Origin: Echiichthys vipera
Lineage: Eukaryota; Chordata; Actinopteri; Perciformes; Trachinidae
Reading direction: 5' to 3'
Length of the DNA: 64,000 bases
NCBI GenBank assembly: GCA_963691815.1
Contig: OY829653.1
Location: 31,508,074 to 31,572,073, forward strand
Shown here: piece by piece, positions 47,025 through 57,736 of the stretch
Layout of the letters: every line of letters begins with the position of its first letter
Numbering within the stretch: position 1 is the first letter of the stretch
Program-made: the position numbers and the translations under genes
Notes under the pieces: model-generated
Told to the model about the DNA's origin: nothing
The model's database searches: none
What the model saw: the letters and a program-made list of their open reading frames with translations, nothing else

Positions 47025-48903
47025 TGACCCTTTATTATGGCTGGCACATCTCTGGCCCCTCAGCAGCACCGTCACCTATGAGCAGCCTAGTGCCACCACT
47101 TTCAATTTAGATTCTACACACATCCATCTCTCCTTCTCTATAGAAGACAAGCTGAGAACGTGTGTGGTGTCATAAGTAAAGCATGTCATGTCCCCATAAA
47201 TGTTGATACGAGCCCCTTTACAACGAGCCCACACAGTGCTAGCAATTTAAGCCGTCTGTTCCTTTAAAGCTTTCAACTTTTTGGAGATAATCATAATCAA
47301 GTTTATATTCCACTATTTAGCAAGTTCCTTTGTTGGTTAATGATTTGAAGGTAGTGTAAGGTTGCCACCACCTTGTTAACCGAGTCTGGTCCAGTTCATA
47401 CTGGAAGCATGTTAATTACTCACAAAATGACGGCGAGAATGTACATCGTGTCACTGGAATGGATGTTACTATGAGAGAAGCTGGTACAGGGGCCAGTAGG
47501 CAAGTCTTTAAAACACTCTTTTAATAAACTCTGGGTTCACTAACTACATTGTTGGTGCTTCGTTTTATGTGTAAGGAATTCTGTCATCATTGACTAAATT
47601 CAGGTTCAAGTTCTCTGACCTGGCGCCTTTCAGGAGCCAGGTCAGCTTTACTGTCATGTTTTTAATCTTCAGTTTTTTTGCCTGTTGTTTTTGCATTGAT
47701 GGGGTTCATGAGTTAATGTGACGTTCCACTTTCGTGACTAAAATCACATTGTGCACCCAGGGTAATGTAGTTTAACTGCCATGAATCACCTAGAGACAGA
47801 TTTGGAGAGGAAAGGAAAGGGTTCTGGAAGCTTGTGAGAAATCCCGGTATGCTGAGAGAAGTCCCTGTAGGCCAGAGGGTAAAATCTAGAAGTTGGGGTA
47901 CTTAAAGCACTGCATATTGTATATAATGTGGAAATATGTTCATTACACATAAAAACAAAATACATGAACATGACCGGAGCAGTATTTGCCTCCCTCTGCT
48001 GCCGCAGCACAGTGAGGATTTCTGCCATGGACGAAACCCAAACACCATTCATCTGCACACACTGCCATGACATAGAGCTGGTTTAAAGTCAGCAAAGTAG
48101 TACTATTATCCTTAAAATTCTATTTCTTTCATCCTCACTTTTTCCTTCTTCCAGTTTCTTTATTTTTTCTTTTTTTTACCGTTGAAACCACTCCCCTCTG
48201 ATGCTTCATGTCTTTCTCTCCTCTCCAAATCTCTCCCTGTTTCATTTGATTCACCACCATTTCAATAGCAGTGGCCAAGGTTATTTGGCAGGCGCCACAG
48301 AGCACATTTGTTTGTCCCTCTCTGCAACTGAAGAAGACACTCTGCTATTCTAATGGACTCCAGAAGAGAGTCCTTTGAATTGGTTTAAAAAGAAGGCCAG
48401 TAAAGTCCCTCTTTCTTTCTTTCCTCTCTCCTTCTCTGCTTTTGTAGGCACTGACAAGGGAGTCTCTCTGTGTTTGCCATGATGCCAGATGTACCCAGGC
48501 AGTAGACAGAATGCTAACCCCTGGAAGTCCTTATGTTCCTCCTGCTATAGGACATTAAAGGTTTGCATATTGGCAGCTCCAAATAGCAGTTTGAGGGGAC
48601 TAACCACCTGTTCCTCAGTAAACAACAGAAAGCATGCAAGGGGATGTCACTAAAATCTCACTTCACATTTCAGCAAGCTTAGGCTATGATACTTAACAAT
48701 GAAGAAAACCAAAAGGATAAAGGAAGCAAATCGTTGACATTTGATGAGTCCAAACAAGTCCTCCAAACTAAGTAACAAAGTAGGGCTTTTAAAATGACCC
48801 GTATAAGCATAAGCAGCACTGCAGGACAACAGTGTTTCTTAATGGTAGTAGTAGTAAAACACAGCTGGAAAAGATTCTGTTTTATGATGTGTCAATTATA
48901 TGG

Positions 48904-49923
48904 TTAAAGGGGCAATGTGTAGTTCCTGATGCCATGCGCTGGGCAGCATTTCACCTTGTACAAGAATTTAATGATTTAGATCAGTGGTTGTCAAACTTTG
49001 TACCTGACGTCACACCTCCGTCAGAATCAGGCTCTCTCCAGCCCCACCACCAAGACCAGTGTTAAAATACACTCTTCAGCACAGACGGGAAGGTTTCTTC
49101 CTAATCACAGGAGTATTTCTTGTTGACTGTCTTCATCCACGCTGAATGAAAGGGCAGCATCAGAAGTGACATGTCAGTGTTTTCAAACCAATCATTTTAC
49201 CTCTGCTTACTCACTTTCCATCACAGTTTAGATCGTAACTTTAGCTTAGTAACTCATGACCATGGTTACGTAACAGGCTGATATTGAAACAAAAATATTT
49301 TAGGAAAAGCTAAACATATTTTAAATTATATTTCACAAATCTTAAAAGTATTTTTTTAGTATTTTATTAGTTTAGTAATTACTGTTTCCTTTTTTTATTT
49401 TGGAGATTCCTTCCGGTGCCACCAGGGAGAGCTTGAGTACCACCAGTAATAAAGAGTACCACAGTTTGAGAACCAGTTATTTAGATGACACTGTTCAATA
49501 TTGTGTACAGTTAGACACGCAATTAACTTGTAATGTCCACAAAAATGTGACACAGCATTCTGCGTTTAAAAGACTGTTGTCATGGACGGGTCCCCAGAGA
49601 GTCTAGCTCCATCCTGTGGAGATTGCTCTCCCATTTAGACCAACAGCCCAGCAGAGAGGAAGGACAGGCAGGGCGAGGCAACCCAGGGGCCAGGACAGCT
49701 CACCTTCTCCTCTCATGTTGCATACTGGACACAGTGACTTATTACCAAGACAGGATAGACCAGGGCTAGCTGGTTAGTATGCACATTTCAGTAGATATTT
49801 CTGCAACACAACATACATGTCTTTGACATAACATCATAACTATTCTTCACACTCTGTTAATAATGTTAGTTCATTTTTTTCATAATCTTTCTAAAATCTG
49901 GCCATATCACACTGCACCTTTAA
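48904..49923. mobile_element. TTAA-bordered MITE carrying a nested hAT MITE
   Basis: Left end TTAAAGGGGCAATGTGTAG; right end on the minus strand TTAAAGGTGCAGTGTGATA. TTAA borders lie at 48904-48907 and 49920-49923. The element without its 505-bp insertion would be about 510 bp. It has no transposase frame. Several internal direct words such as CTCCATCCTGTGGAG (49608-49622, itself palindromic) occur near the right part. Confidence 0.75.
48974..49486. mobile_element. hAT MITE with exact 8-bp duplication, nested
   Basis: Element proper 48982-49478. The target duplication atttagat is exact at 48974-48981 and 49479-49486. Left end CAGTGGTTGTCAAACTTTG; right end on the minus strand AACTGGTTCTCAAACTGTG. 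These CAGTGGTTCTCAAACTTT ends are typical of a very widespread vertebrate hAT MITE group. No coding capacity. Confidence 0.85.
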
Positions 49924-49941
49924 GGGCTGATTAGATTAATG

Positions 49942-50314
49942 CAATAGACTGTACAAAACGATGGATAGCTTGACAGCTCCCCAAGCAAAAGCATGTTCAA
50001 ATAAATCTTTCCCAAAGATAATTTCTGTCAAAGTAGGTCGTTTTTAATCACACTGATGTTTGTTCAAGTGTTCATTTATCTTGTACATGTGATTTTGAGT
50101 TATTTGATGCTGACAGCTGTGATCGACTCACCATTGGTCGGGCGGGTGTATGGATGGGACTTTAATTATGTGACTCTGTTGCCCAATCCCTACTGGGCAG
50201 ACTCTGGTTGCAAAATTACAAAATGGCAGTGCCCATATCTGGAATATTTTGGCTTCACATTTGTACAGTTGGAGCAAGTGGAGCTGCGTCATTCATCTTA
50301 ATATACAGTCTGTG
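49942..50314. mobile_element. MITE with AGACTGTA ends
   Basis: ATAGACTGTACAAAACGATG at the left and CACAGACTGTATATTAAGAT (minus strand) at the right. The inside includes ATTGGTCGGGCGGGTG and TTTTGGCTTCACATTTGTAC, words of a very common teleost MITE. It begins about 20 bp after the right end of the TTAA MITE. Confidence 0.7.
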
Positions 50315-50569
50315 ATTTAGGTACAAAACAACTTGATCAGGTTTAGTTAAACATCATCGCTTGGAGGAAGACCGCTTCTGCTGCTTCTTGGTTAAGGGGA
50401 GCTTTGTTGCCATGGTTACTATAAGAAGCACATGGTTTAGGGTAAGTGAACAATCACGGTCATGCTTAAAAAATATTTGTAAGATGCAAAAAAGAAACGG
50501 CGGACTCCTGAGTTTAAGTCCTATGTTTTGTTGACTCATCCATCCACCCCGAGCTCCTCACTGCATGGA
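50315..50569. other. Unique DNA between MITE and solo LTR
   Basis: No gene or repeat was recognised. Confidence 0.4.
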
Positions 50570-51197
50570 CTTTGTGTCACGCTGCGGTGAGGTCTGTCAT
50601 GTCTTCGGGTTTTTGTCTTGTGAATTTCCTGTTTTATTTTGAAACGTAACACTCCTCTCGTTCCAGGTCACTTGCCCTTCCTCTTGTGTCACCGGTCTGA
50701 CATCATTCCCTGATTTCCGATTTCCACCTATGGCTCCCCTTCCCTCATGTGTATAAAGTCCGGGTCTTCCCCCTTGTTCCAAACCAGATTATTTCGTACC
50801 TTGTGTCGAATGTATCCAGTGTTTTTTTCCCCCACAGTCTTGTTCATGCCCTCGAGTTTATCGCTTCCACGTCCAGGTGATAGAATTCCTTGTTTTGTCA
50901 AAGTGTAGTGTTTTTGAATTCTCGTTTATCCATTGTTTTTCCCTCCTGGTTGGAGCGTCCTTGTTTAATTAATTATTTTGTTCACTTTGCCTTTTGTTAT
51001 TCCTCCTGGACGGAGTGACTTTATTTTGTACTTTGTTTTATTACTGACGACTTTTGTTTTGTTCCTCCTTTGCGGAGTGATTTTTTGTTTGTGGCTTTTG
51101 TTCTGTGCCACGTTCCTGTCGTCAAGCAAATAAATTCAGTGTTGATCCGCGAACCTCCGCATCTGAGTCCTCTTTCCTGCCTGGGCCTGACACTTTG
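50570..51197 (+). mobile_element. Solo LTR of a Ty3/gypsy chromovirus
   Basis: The LTR is 50575-51192 (618 bp), starting TGTCACGCTGCGGTGAGG and ending GGCCTGACA, thus TG...CA. The 5-bp duplication ctttg is exact at 50570-50574 and 51193-51197. Transcription-related signals: a TATA-like GTATAAAG at 50751 and the polyadenylation hexamer AATAAA at 51129. It is the same family as the LTR at 52502-53186 in opposite orientation. No internal region remains, as after LTR-LTR recombination. Confidence 0.9.
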
Positions 51198-51490
51198 ATG
51201 CTCCAAAATAACTTCACCTCTGTCGGTCATGAACAAGTCTCTATCAGCAGGTCCTTGTCTGAGAGACATAAATTAATACTAGACAGAATATTAGAATGAT
51301 CCATAACATTTGTTAAATACGATCAAGAAACATCTCACAGTTGTGCACCCCCTTAAAAAGAAGAAGAAAAAGAACAATGAACGGGTCTTGGAGCCATAAT
51401 TCCCATCACTCAAAGCAACTGAGCGGACAGCAGCTGATAACTAAAACCAAAAACTGGCAAACATAAAATATATTTGGATGGTTTCATCGC
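51198..51490. other. Unique DNA between LTR and SINE
   Basis: No gene. A purine run lies at about 51355-51377. Confidence 0.4.
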
Positions 51491-51803
51491 AGGGCGGCAC
51501 AGTGGTGTGGTAGTTTGCACTGTCGCCTCACAGCAAGAGGGTTGCTGGTTCAAATCCTTCTGTGTGGAGTTTGCATGTTCTCCCCGTGTCTGTGTGGGTT
51601 TTCTCCTGTTTCTCTGTCTTCCTCCCACAGTCCAAAGACATGCAGGTTCATTGATGACTCTAAATTGCCCCTAGGTGTGAATGGTTGTTTGTCTTTATTT
51701 GCCCTGTGATAGACTGGCTCCCTGTCCAAGGTGTACCCCGCCCCATGCCCGATGTCAGCTGTGACTGGCACAGCCCCCCACGACCCCAATAGGGACAAGA
51801 GGC
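51491..51803 (+). mobile_element. tRNA-derived SINE, DANA/HE1-like
   Basis: The head GGGCGGCACAGTGGTGTGGT and a following GTTTGCACTGTCGCCTCACA carry a degenerate A box (TGTGGTAGTTTGCA) about 35 bp before a B box (GGTTCAAATCC at about 51548). Next come the conserved core GTGGAGTTTGCATGTTCTCC, 'TCCCACAGTCCAAAGACATG' and 'AATTGCCCCTAGGTGTGAAT', as in the zebrafish DANA and shark HE1 type. The tail (GGGACAAGAGGCTG) is degenerate and no duplication was found. The TATA-less, promoter-internal structure marks it as a pol III retroposon without coding capacity. Confidence 0.85.
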
Positions 51804-52496
51804 TGAATATGCATGGATATTTCATTGCTCTCTCTGAGTTCCTCATGTATTGAAAAAAAGACACTCCTGAATGTGTTACACAGATGTTGGCCTGATACTC
51901 TGTCACAGTCGTAAGAATATATCAATTCTACGCAAGTACCCACCTTTCATAACTCTACAGTGTTTTCAAAGCATACAACTATTCATATAACCTACTCAAA
52001 GCACATAATCAGTAGTAATTGCTAAATGAGGCATGCAAAGATTCCATTAAGAATCCCTTTCTTCCTCACTTCTCACAGGCAGTATAACCCAGCTCCGTGT
52101 GAAAGGCTAGGCTTGTGCCAGCGGCTCACAGTGCAGCTCTGTATCCCCGCTGCTTGATGCACACAATACAAAACACTCCAGAGTTGGATTGCAGTCATGC
52201 AGGGGTCAGCAGCTCCCTTGTGAGAGGAGCTGGAATGTTTTCTCTCTGGTCGTAGGGGAGCAGAACATGTTGATGGGGGTTTATGTAGTAGAGACACAAC
52301 AGCACTGACATGTTGCTGTGGAGTTCTATTTACTGACTTTCTTGATGCTTTCAACAACAATCTATGAATATAATGGTCTTTTTTTTGTGTGTGTCATGTT
52401 CTTTTTGGCATACATAAATGAAGTTAATCAAACGGCAGCATGCCAAGGGGTGATCACATCACCTTTATATATCCAGGAATGTATTACAATTCCCCT
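51804..52496. other. Unique DNA between SINE and gypsy copy
   Basis: No supported gene or repeat. Confidence 0.4.
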
Positions 52497-52501
52497 ATAT
52501 T

Positions 52502-53186
52502 TGTCAGACCCAGGGCAGGAAAAAGGACTCAGATGCGGAGGTTTGCGGGTTTAATACTGAATTTATTATCTTGACGACTGGGACGTGACACAGGGGAAAA
52601 GCCACAAACAAAAAATCACTCCGCACAGGAGGAACAAAACCAAAGTCGTCAGTGTAAAACCAAAGTACCAAATCAAAGTGCTCCGTACAGGAGGAAAAGA
52701 CAAAAGGCAAAGTTAACAAATAAATCTCAAAATAAGAACACTCCGTACGGGAGGAATAAACAAATACAAAGTGAACAAAATAATTAATTAAATAAAGACG
52801 CTCCAACCTGGAGGGAAAAACAAAGTCTCAAGAGAATTCAAAAAGGGAAAACTTACTTGGACCAAAATAAGGAGTACAAAAACCTGAACAAAGAAACAAA
52901 GATCTCAAGAACATGGACAAGACTGTGGAACAAAACGCTGGATACATCAGACGCACGGTACTAAATAATCTGGCAAAGAAAAGGGGTAAAGACACAGACT
53001 TTATACACATGAGGGAAGGGGAGCCACAGGTGGAAACAATCGGGAATCAGGGAATGACATCAGACTGGTGACACAAGAGGAAGGGCAAGTGACCTGGAAT
53101 GAGAGGAGCGTTATCTTTCAAAATAAAACAGGAAATTCATAAGACAAAAAACCCAAAGACAGGACAAACCTCACCGCGGCGTGACA
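52502..53186 (-). repeat. Gypsy 3' LTR with repeated CTCC...GGAG palindromes
   Basis: 685 bp, beginning TGTCACGCCGCGGTGAGG and ending GGGTCTGACA on the minus strand. It resembles the solo LTR at 50575-51192 along most of its length. Four short palindromes of the form CTCCG(n)GGAG occur at intervals of about 60-65 bp (52619, 52680, 52740, 52801), each followed by an A-rich spacer. Confidence 0.88.
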
Positions 53187-54608
53187 GTACCCCTCCCTCT
53201 AGGGCCGACACCTGACGGCCCAGGGAGTTCAGGATGGGCTTGAAAGAAGTCCCTGATTAAGCTAGGGTCCATGATGTGGGGAGAGGGAACCCACTGTCTT
53301 TCTTCAGGTCCATATCCTTCCCAGTCCACCAGAAACTGTCTGCCCCGGCCCCGGTTGCGTACCGCCAGTTACTGCTTGACCTTGTAAACTGGTCCCCCTT
53401 CGATCACTTCCGGGGGAGGAGGGGGTGCCGCTGTTGGTACCACGGAGTTCTCCTTCGCTGGTTTCACCTGGCTGACGTGAAAGGTAGGATGTACGCGAAG
53501 AGACCGGGGCAGGCGAAGTCGAACCGACGCAGGTCCGACGAGTCTGGTGACTGTGAAGGGCCCAACGAATCTTGGGGCCAGCTTCTTGGAGGGGACCTTG
53601 GCCGACAACCAAACCTTCTGGCCGGGCTGATAGGTAGGGGCAGGACGTCTCTTGCTGTCTGCCGCTCTTTTCACTCGATCCCCCTGTCGAATCAGTACTT
53701 GACAGGCAGCTGCCCAGGGGCGGCGACAGCGTCGGATCATGGCATGGGCTGAGGGAACCGACACCTACCGCTCATTCTCTGGGAAGAGAGGTGGCTGATA
53801 ACCAAAGACAATGTGAAAGGGAGAAAAACCAGTAGCAGATGTGGGAAGAGCATTGTGTGCATACTCAACCCACACCAGGTGCCTGCTCCATGTGGAGGGA
53901 TTCTGTGAAACCAGGCACCGGAGGCCGGTTTCCAGTTGTTGGTTGAGGCGTTCGGTCTGGCCGTTGGCTTCCGGGTGGTAACCAGAAGTCAGGCTGGCCT
54001 TGGCGCCGATGAGCCTGCAAAATTCCCTCCAGAACCGGGACACAAACTGGGGCCCCCGGTCAGAAACAATATCGTTGGGGAACCCATGGATCTTGAAAAT
54101 GCTAGTCATCATGACCTCTGCCGTTTCCTTGGCGGCAGGTAGCTTAGGCAAGGCAATGAATCTGACCATTTTGGAGAATCGATCAACTACAGTGAGGACA
54201 GTGGTGTTACCTTGGGAGACCGGGAGCCCTGTGACAAAGTCAAGGGAGATATCTGACCACAGTCTGGAGGGAATCGGAAGAGGTTGTAGCAAGCCCATGC
54301 GGTGCCCGGATGATGTTTTGTTCCGTGCGCAGACCAAACATGCCATCACATACTCCTCTGAACGCTGAGAGAGGACTGCTCCAACCCCTTCGTTGGAGGC
54401 GTCCACCTCCACCAGGAATTGGCGGCGCGGGTCAGGCATGGAGAGGATTGGGGCTGAGGTGAAGCGCCTCTTGAGGGTCTGCCAGGCCTTCTCTGCTTCC
54501 GGCGACCAGCGGAACTGCACCTGGGGGTAGAAGTGAGAGCATGGAGAGGAGCAGCTATTGCGCTGAAGCCTCTGACAAATCGCCTGTAGAAGTTAGCAAA
54601 CCCCAAGA
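53171..54608 (-). pseudogene. Gypsy pol remnant: RT end, RNase H stump, integrase, chromodomain
   Basis: In order on the minus strand: RT C-terminus (RFLGFANFYRRFVRGFSA), a frameshift near 54520, RNase H start (FRWSPEAEKAWQTLKRRFTS, VEVDASNEGVGAVLSQRS), then an abrupt join to the integrase after its zinc-finger start (VMACLVCARNKTSSGHRMG). The integrase core has WSDISLDFVTGLP, IVSDRGPQFVSRFW and GYHPEANGQTERLNQ, that is, D, D and E of the DDE triad. After an in-frame TAG (about 53765) the GPY/F region follows (RFVGPFTVTRLVGP), then a second in-frame stop (TAA, near 53367), then a chromodomain-like end (FLVDWEGYGPEERQWVPSPH). The frame ends at a TGA at 53173-53171, which lies inside the LTR. 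The two stops, the shift and the RNase H deletion make it non-functional. Confidence 0.88.
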
Positions 54609-54632
54609 ACCTCACCGCGGCGTGACATTATT

Positions 54633-54986
54633 CATTGTTAAGTATAGTTGAAATGTCTGTCTTTGTATTTATGTATTCAATAACGCGTCTTTGGTTTCTT
54701 GTATGCTTTGATTTCTACAACACATTCTAACTCCTAACTCATCACTTGGTCAGGACATCTCGGCACCATGCGTCTAGTTTTATGAAGGTTTTTGTTTGTT
54801 TTTGATTTTCCTGTCGCTCCAATACTGAACTCTGGAAAACAACATGTTAAAGATATGGTCTATATTCTGAAAATCAGTTGAGCCTCTGAGACAAAGTGTT
54901 CCACCATTCCTCCCCCCGAGCTCGTATAGCCCTTCCTCGCCTCCTAACACGCCCCCTCTTGTGTGTCTCTACGTTAGTTTACAATG
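54633..54986. other. Unique AT-rich DNA
   Basis: No gene or repeat was recognised between the gypsy copy and the hAT. Confidence 0.4.
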
Positions 54987-55451
54987 CTAAAAACCAGTGG
55001 GGAACCTTCAGGGCCTTCTACGCCTTCAGAGAAGGCCTAAATAAATAAGAAATAATAATAAATTCAATAATAATAATAATGAAGTATTCAATAAAAAAAT
55101 ATATATATATTTTTTTTTATTTCTATCGCATTTAATTTAATACAATATATTAATACATTTTCTCTCATCTTTGTTCTAAAATTAAGCTTTCTGTCAAGTT
55201 CATGTCCTGAAAACCTGTTATCCAATCATAATCGTCTGTCTCTATTAAGGCCAGGTTAGCTGGCTCATTCATTGGTTAGGACTTCACGAATCCCGGGGAA
55301 GGCCAAGCTATATGTTTTGGTGTGGTGAGTGACGGGCAAATCGACCAATCACGGTTTGATTTCAAGAGGGCGGGAATTAAACAAAAGATCGAAGGCCTTC
55401 ATGAAGTCCAAGCAGCGAATCTATGCAGAGTGGTGAAAGCGGTTGATTTAA

Positions 55452-57575
55452 ATGGCGGAAGACGAGAGTGACGTTGTGGCTAGCTTGATAGCATCGCCTT
55501 TTTCAAGGCGGGCCTTCACAGAAAAACTTGAAATAATAAAAAGCGGAAGACCAACTCCAGAGCTGGAATTAAAAGAAAAGGTTAAGAAAGTGGAAAGGCA
55601 TTTCAAGACCGAAAATTATCAGCGGTATCCATGGATGACTGGCTGTAAGGAAACAAACAGGCTGTACTGCTGGAGTTGTTTACTTTTTACAACTGACAAG
55701 TCATCCACCTGGGTCAGCGGCGGATTTGTCAGCCTTACAAATCTGACAAAGTCAGCCCATCGACATCAAGATTCTGCGGCACACCTGCAAGCGATGGTCA
55801 ATTTGAAAACTTTTGGGGACACAAGAATTGATCTTCAGCTAGATGAGCAGCGCCGGAATCATACAACGGCCCACAACAACAAGGTCAGGCAGAACAGAGA
55901 AATCCTGAAACGTCTCATCAATGTCGTCACATTTCTTGGAAAGCAAGAGCTTGCATTTCGAGGACATGATGAGAGTAAAGATTCTGAAAACAAGGGGAAC
56001 TACTTGGAGCTTCTGGAGTTTTTGGCGGGGTATGACAGCCCTCTGCGCTGTCATCTGGATTCGGCCACTGTTTTCATCGGCACCTCCAGCAAAATTCAGA
56101 ATGACCTGATTCAATCGGTGGCAGATGTAATGACCGAAGCAATGAGGGAGGAGGTGAGGAACACGCCTTTTGTCTCCGTTATGGTAGACGAGACAACTGA
56201 CGTAAGTAACTCTGCTCAGATGTCATATGTCTTGCGTTACACCACTGACGGTGGTGTCAAGGAGCGCTTTTTCCAGTTTGGTGATGTCAGTGGTGATAAG
56301 CGCGCAGAGGCCATAGCTCGTCAAGTTTTGGAGTTTCTGGAGGACTGTGCCTGCACCAATAAAGTAATTGCCCAGTGTTACGATGGAGCTGCAGTCATGG
56401 CCTCTGGACTGAATGGGGTGCAAGCTAAAATAAAGGAAAAAATTCCACAAGCTCTCTTTGTTAACTGTTATGCGCACTCTCTGAACCTCGTCATGTCTCA
56501 ACGTGCTGCCAAAATCAAAGAGTGCAAAAAATTTTTCTCCCACCTAAGTGGCCTCACAGCCTTCTTTACAAGGTCAGCCAAACGCACAAAACTCCTGGAT
56601 GAAATATGCCAGCGAAGACTGCCCAGAGTGACTCCAACACGGTGGAACTTCTCATCACGTTTGGTTTGCACTGTGTATGAGCGGAGAGAAGAACTCTTGG
56701 AGCTCTTTGAATTCATTGTTGACAACCACAATGATTTTGATACTGATGCTGTACACAGCGCTGATGGATACACTGCACTGCTGACGGACTTCGTTTTCTG
56801 CTTTCTCCTCGCCACATTCAACTCCGTGTTTGCCTACTCCGACGTGCTCTTTGGGATCTTGCAAAATAAGGAGTGTGACATGCAGTTCTGTTTGTCCAGC
56901 ATCGAGGACTTTTGCAGCACCACAGAGAGAGAAAAGGCAAAATTTGACTCCATCTATGAGGACACTGTGCGCGAAGTCGGGGTTCCCAGCGGGCGCAGGG
57001 CACAGGGAGTCGGAGATGTGTACCAGCGGCTGCACAGTGAAATCCTGGACAACATCCTCACTCAGCTGAGGAACAGGTTCAAGGATCATGAAAAACTCAT
57101 GTTCCTTGCCCTTCTGGACCCCAAGAAGTTTACCTCACACAGAGAAAACTTCCCCAGCTCTGAGTTCCAGAGCCTCACGGAAAGCTACGAGCTGCATTTT
57201 GACCTCCCCAGGCTCAAGACTGAACTGACGGTCATGTACAACATGGCAAACTTTGAGGCAAGGAGCCCAGCAGACCTGCTGCACTTTCTGACTCTTAAAG
57301 TGCTGACTGAGAGCATGCCGCAGCTGTATCACCTTACCTGCCTGGTGCTGACCATCCCCGTGTCCACCTCCTCCGTGGAGCAGTCTTTCTCGGCTCTGAA
57401 GCGCATCAAGACGCACGCTAGGAACAGTACTGGACAGGACCGCCTGGGAGCTTTGGCACTGATGTCCATAGAGAAAGGACTTCTTTTGGAGCTCAAATCA
57501 AAGGACAAACTTTATGACGCCGCCATCGCCCACTTCACAAAGAGAGACCGACGAATGGACTTCGTGTTTATTTAA
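55452..57575 (+). CDS. hAT transposase, intact, 707 aa (ZMYM1-like)
   Basis: Cut-and-paste transposase of the hAT superfamily acting on the CAGTGG-type ends around it. It is intronless and ends with TAA. Residues 50-115: TTF-type zinc finger (YPWMTGCKETNRLYCWSCLL, C73 and C76, then H103/H105 and H111). Residues 150-260: DUF4371-type region. RNase-H-like core: first acidic residue D246 in VMVDETTDVS, second D311 in QCYDGAAVMASG, the C-x2-H motif NCYAHSLNLV (339-342), TRW at W398, and E643 in SVEQSFSALKRIKTHARN within the C-terminal dimerisation region (about 600-690). The length is usual for this group. All key residues are present and no stop or shift occurs. The start is chosen because the first ATG (MAEDESDVVA) is followed by uninterrupted similarity-like composition; the ATG lies 457 bp inside the element. 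Domesticated host genes of this class exist, but the intact ends and duplication argue for a transposon. Confidence 0.92.
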   Translation: MAEDESDVVASLIASPFSRRAFTEKLEIIKSGRPTPELELKEKVKKVERHFKTENYQRYPWMTGCKETNRLYCWSCLLFTTDKSSTWVSGGFVSLTNLTKSAHRHQDSAAHLQAMVNLKTFGDTRIDLQLDEQRRNHTTAHNNKVRQNREILKRLINVVTFLGKQELAFRGHDESKDSENKGNYLELLEFLAGYDSPLRCHLDSATVFIGTSSKIQNDLIQSVADVMTEAMREEVRNTPFVSVMVDETTDVSNSAQMSYVLRYTTDGGVKERFFQFGDVSGDKRAEAIARQVLEFLEDCACTNKVIAQCYDGAAVMASGLNGVQAKIKEKIPQALFVNCYAHSLNLVMSQRAAKIKECKKFFSHLSGLTAFFTRSAKRTKLLDEICQRRLPRVTPTRWNFSSRLVCTVYERREELLELFEFIVDNHNDFDTDAVHSADGYTALLTDFVFCFLLATFNSVFAYSDVLFGILQNKECDMQFCLSSIEDFCSTTEREKAKFDSIYEDTVREVGVPSGRRAQGVGDVYQRLHSEILDNILTQLRNRFKDHEKLMFLALLDPKKFTSHRENFPSSEFQSLTESYELHFDLPRLKTELTVMYNMANFEARSPADLLHFLTLKVLTESMPQLYHLTCLVLTIPVSTSSVEQSFSALKRIKTHARNSTGQDRLGALALMSIEKGLLLELKSKDKLYDAAIAHFTKRDRRMDFVFI

Positions 57576-57708
57576 GGTAGGCCTCTGTTATAATACACCT
57601 TGATTATTATTTCAAGGGATTAAGATTACTGGCCAAGTGGACATTTGGGAATTTGTATTTATTGCGGAGGTTGTCCCAGCGCAAATTGCCTTGAATTCAG
57701 TATGTGAT

Positions 57709-57736
57709 CAATCAATCAATCAATCAATCAATCAAT
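57709..57736. repeat. (AATC)n microsatellite
   Basis: About seven tetramers inside the hAT 3' untranslated region. Confidence 0.9.

Larger units (their letters stand above)
52497..54632 (-). mobile_element. Ty3/gypsy chromovirus deletion derivative
   Basis: Orientation minus. 3' LTR 52502-53186; polypurine tract just inside it (minus strand reading of 53187-53200, AGAGGGAGGGGTAC); then an integrase with C-terminal chromodomain, a stump of RNase H, the end of RT, and finally only the first 20 or so bases of a 5' LTR (54608-54627, TGTCACGCCGCGGTGAGG read on the minus strand). Gag, protease, most of RT and most of the 5' LTR are gone. The flanks atatt (52497-52501) and ttatt (54628-54632) match at 4 of 5 positions, which may be an aged 5-bp duplication. 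Confidence 0.88.

Noticed and set aside
53276..53752. 158-codon plus-strand frame opposite the integrase end
   Set aside because: Antisense shadow of the gypsy pol.
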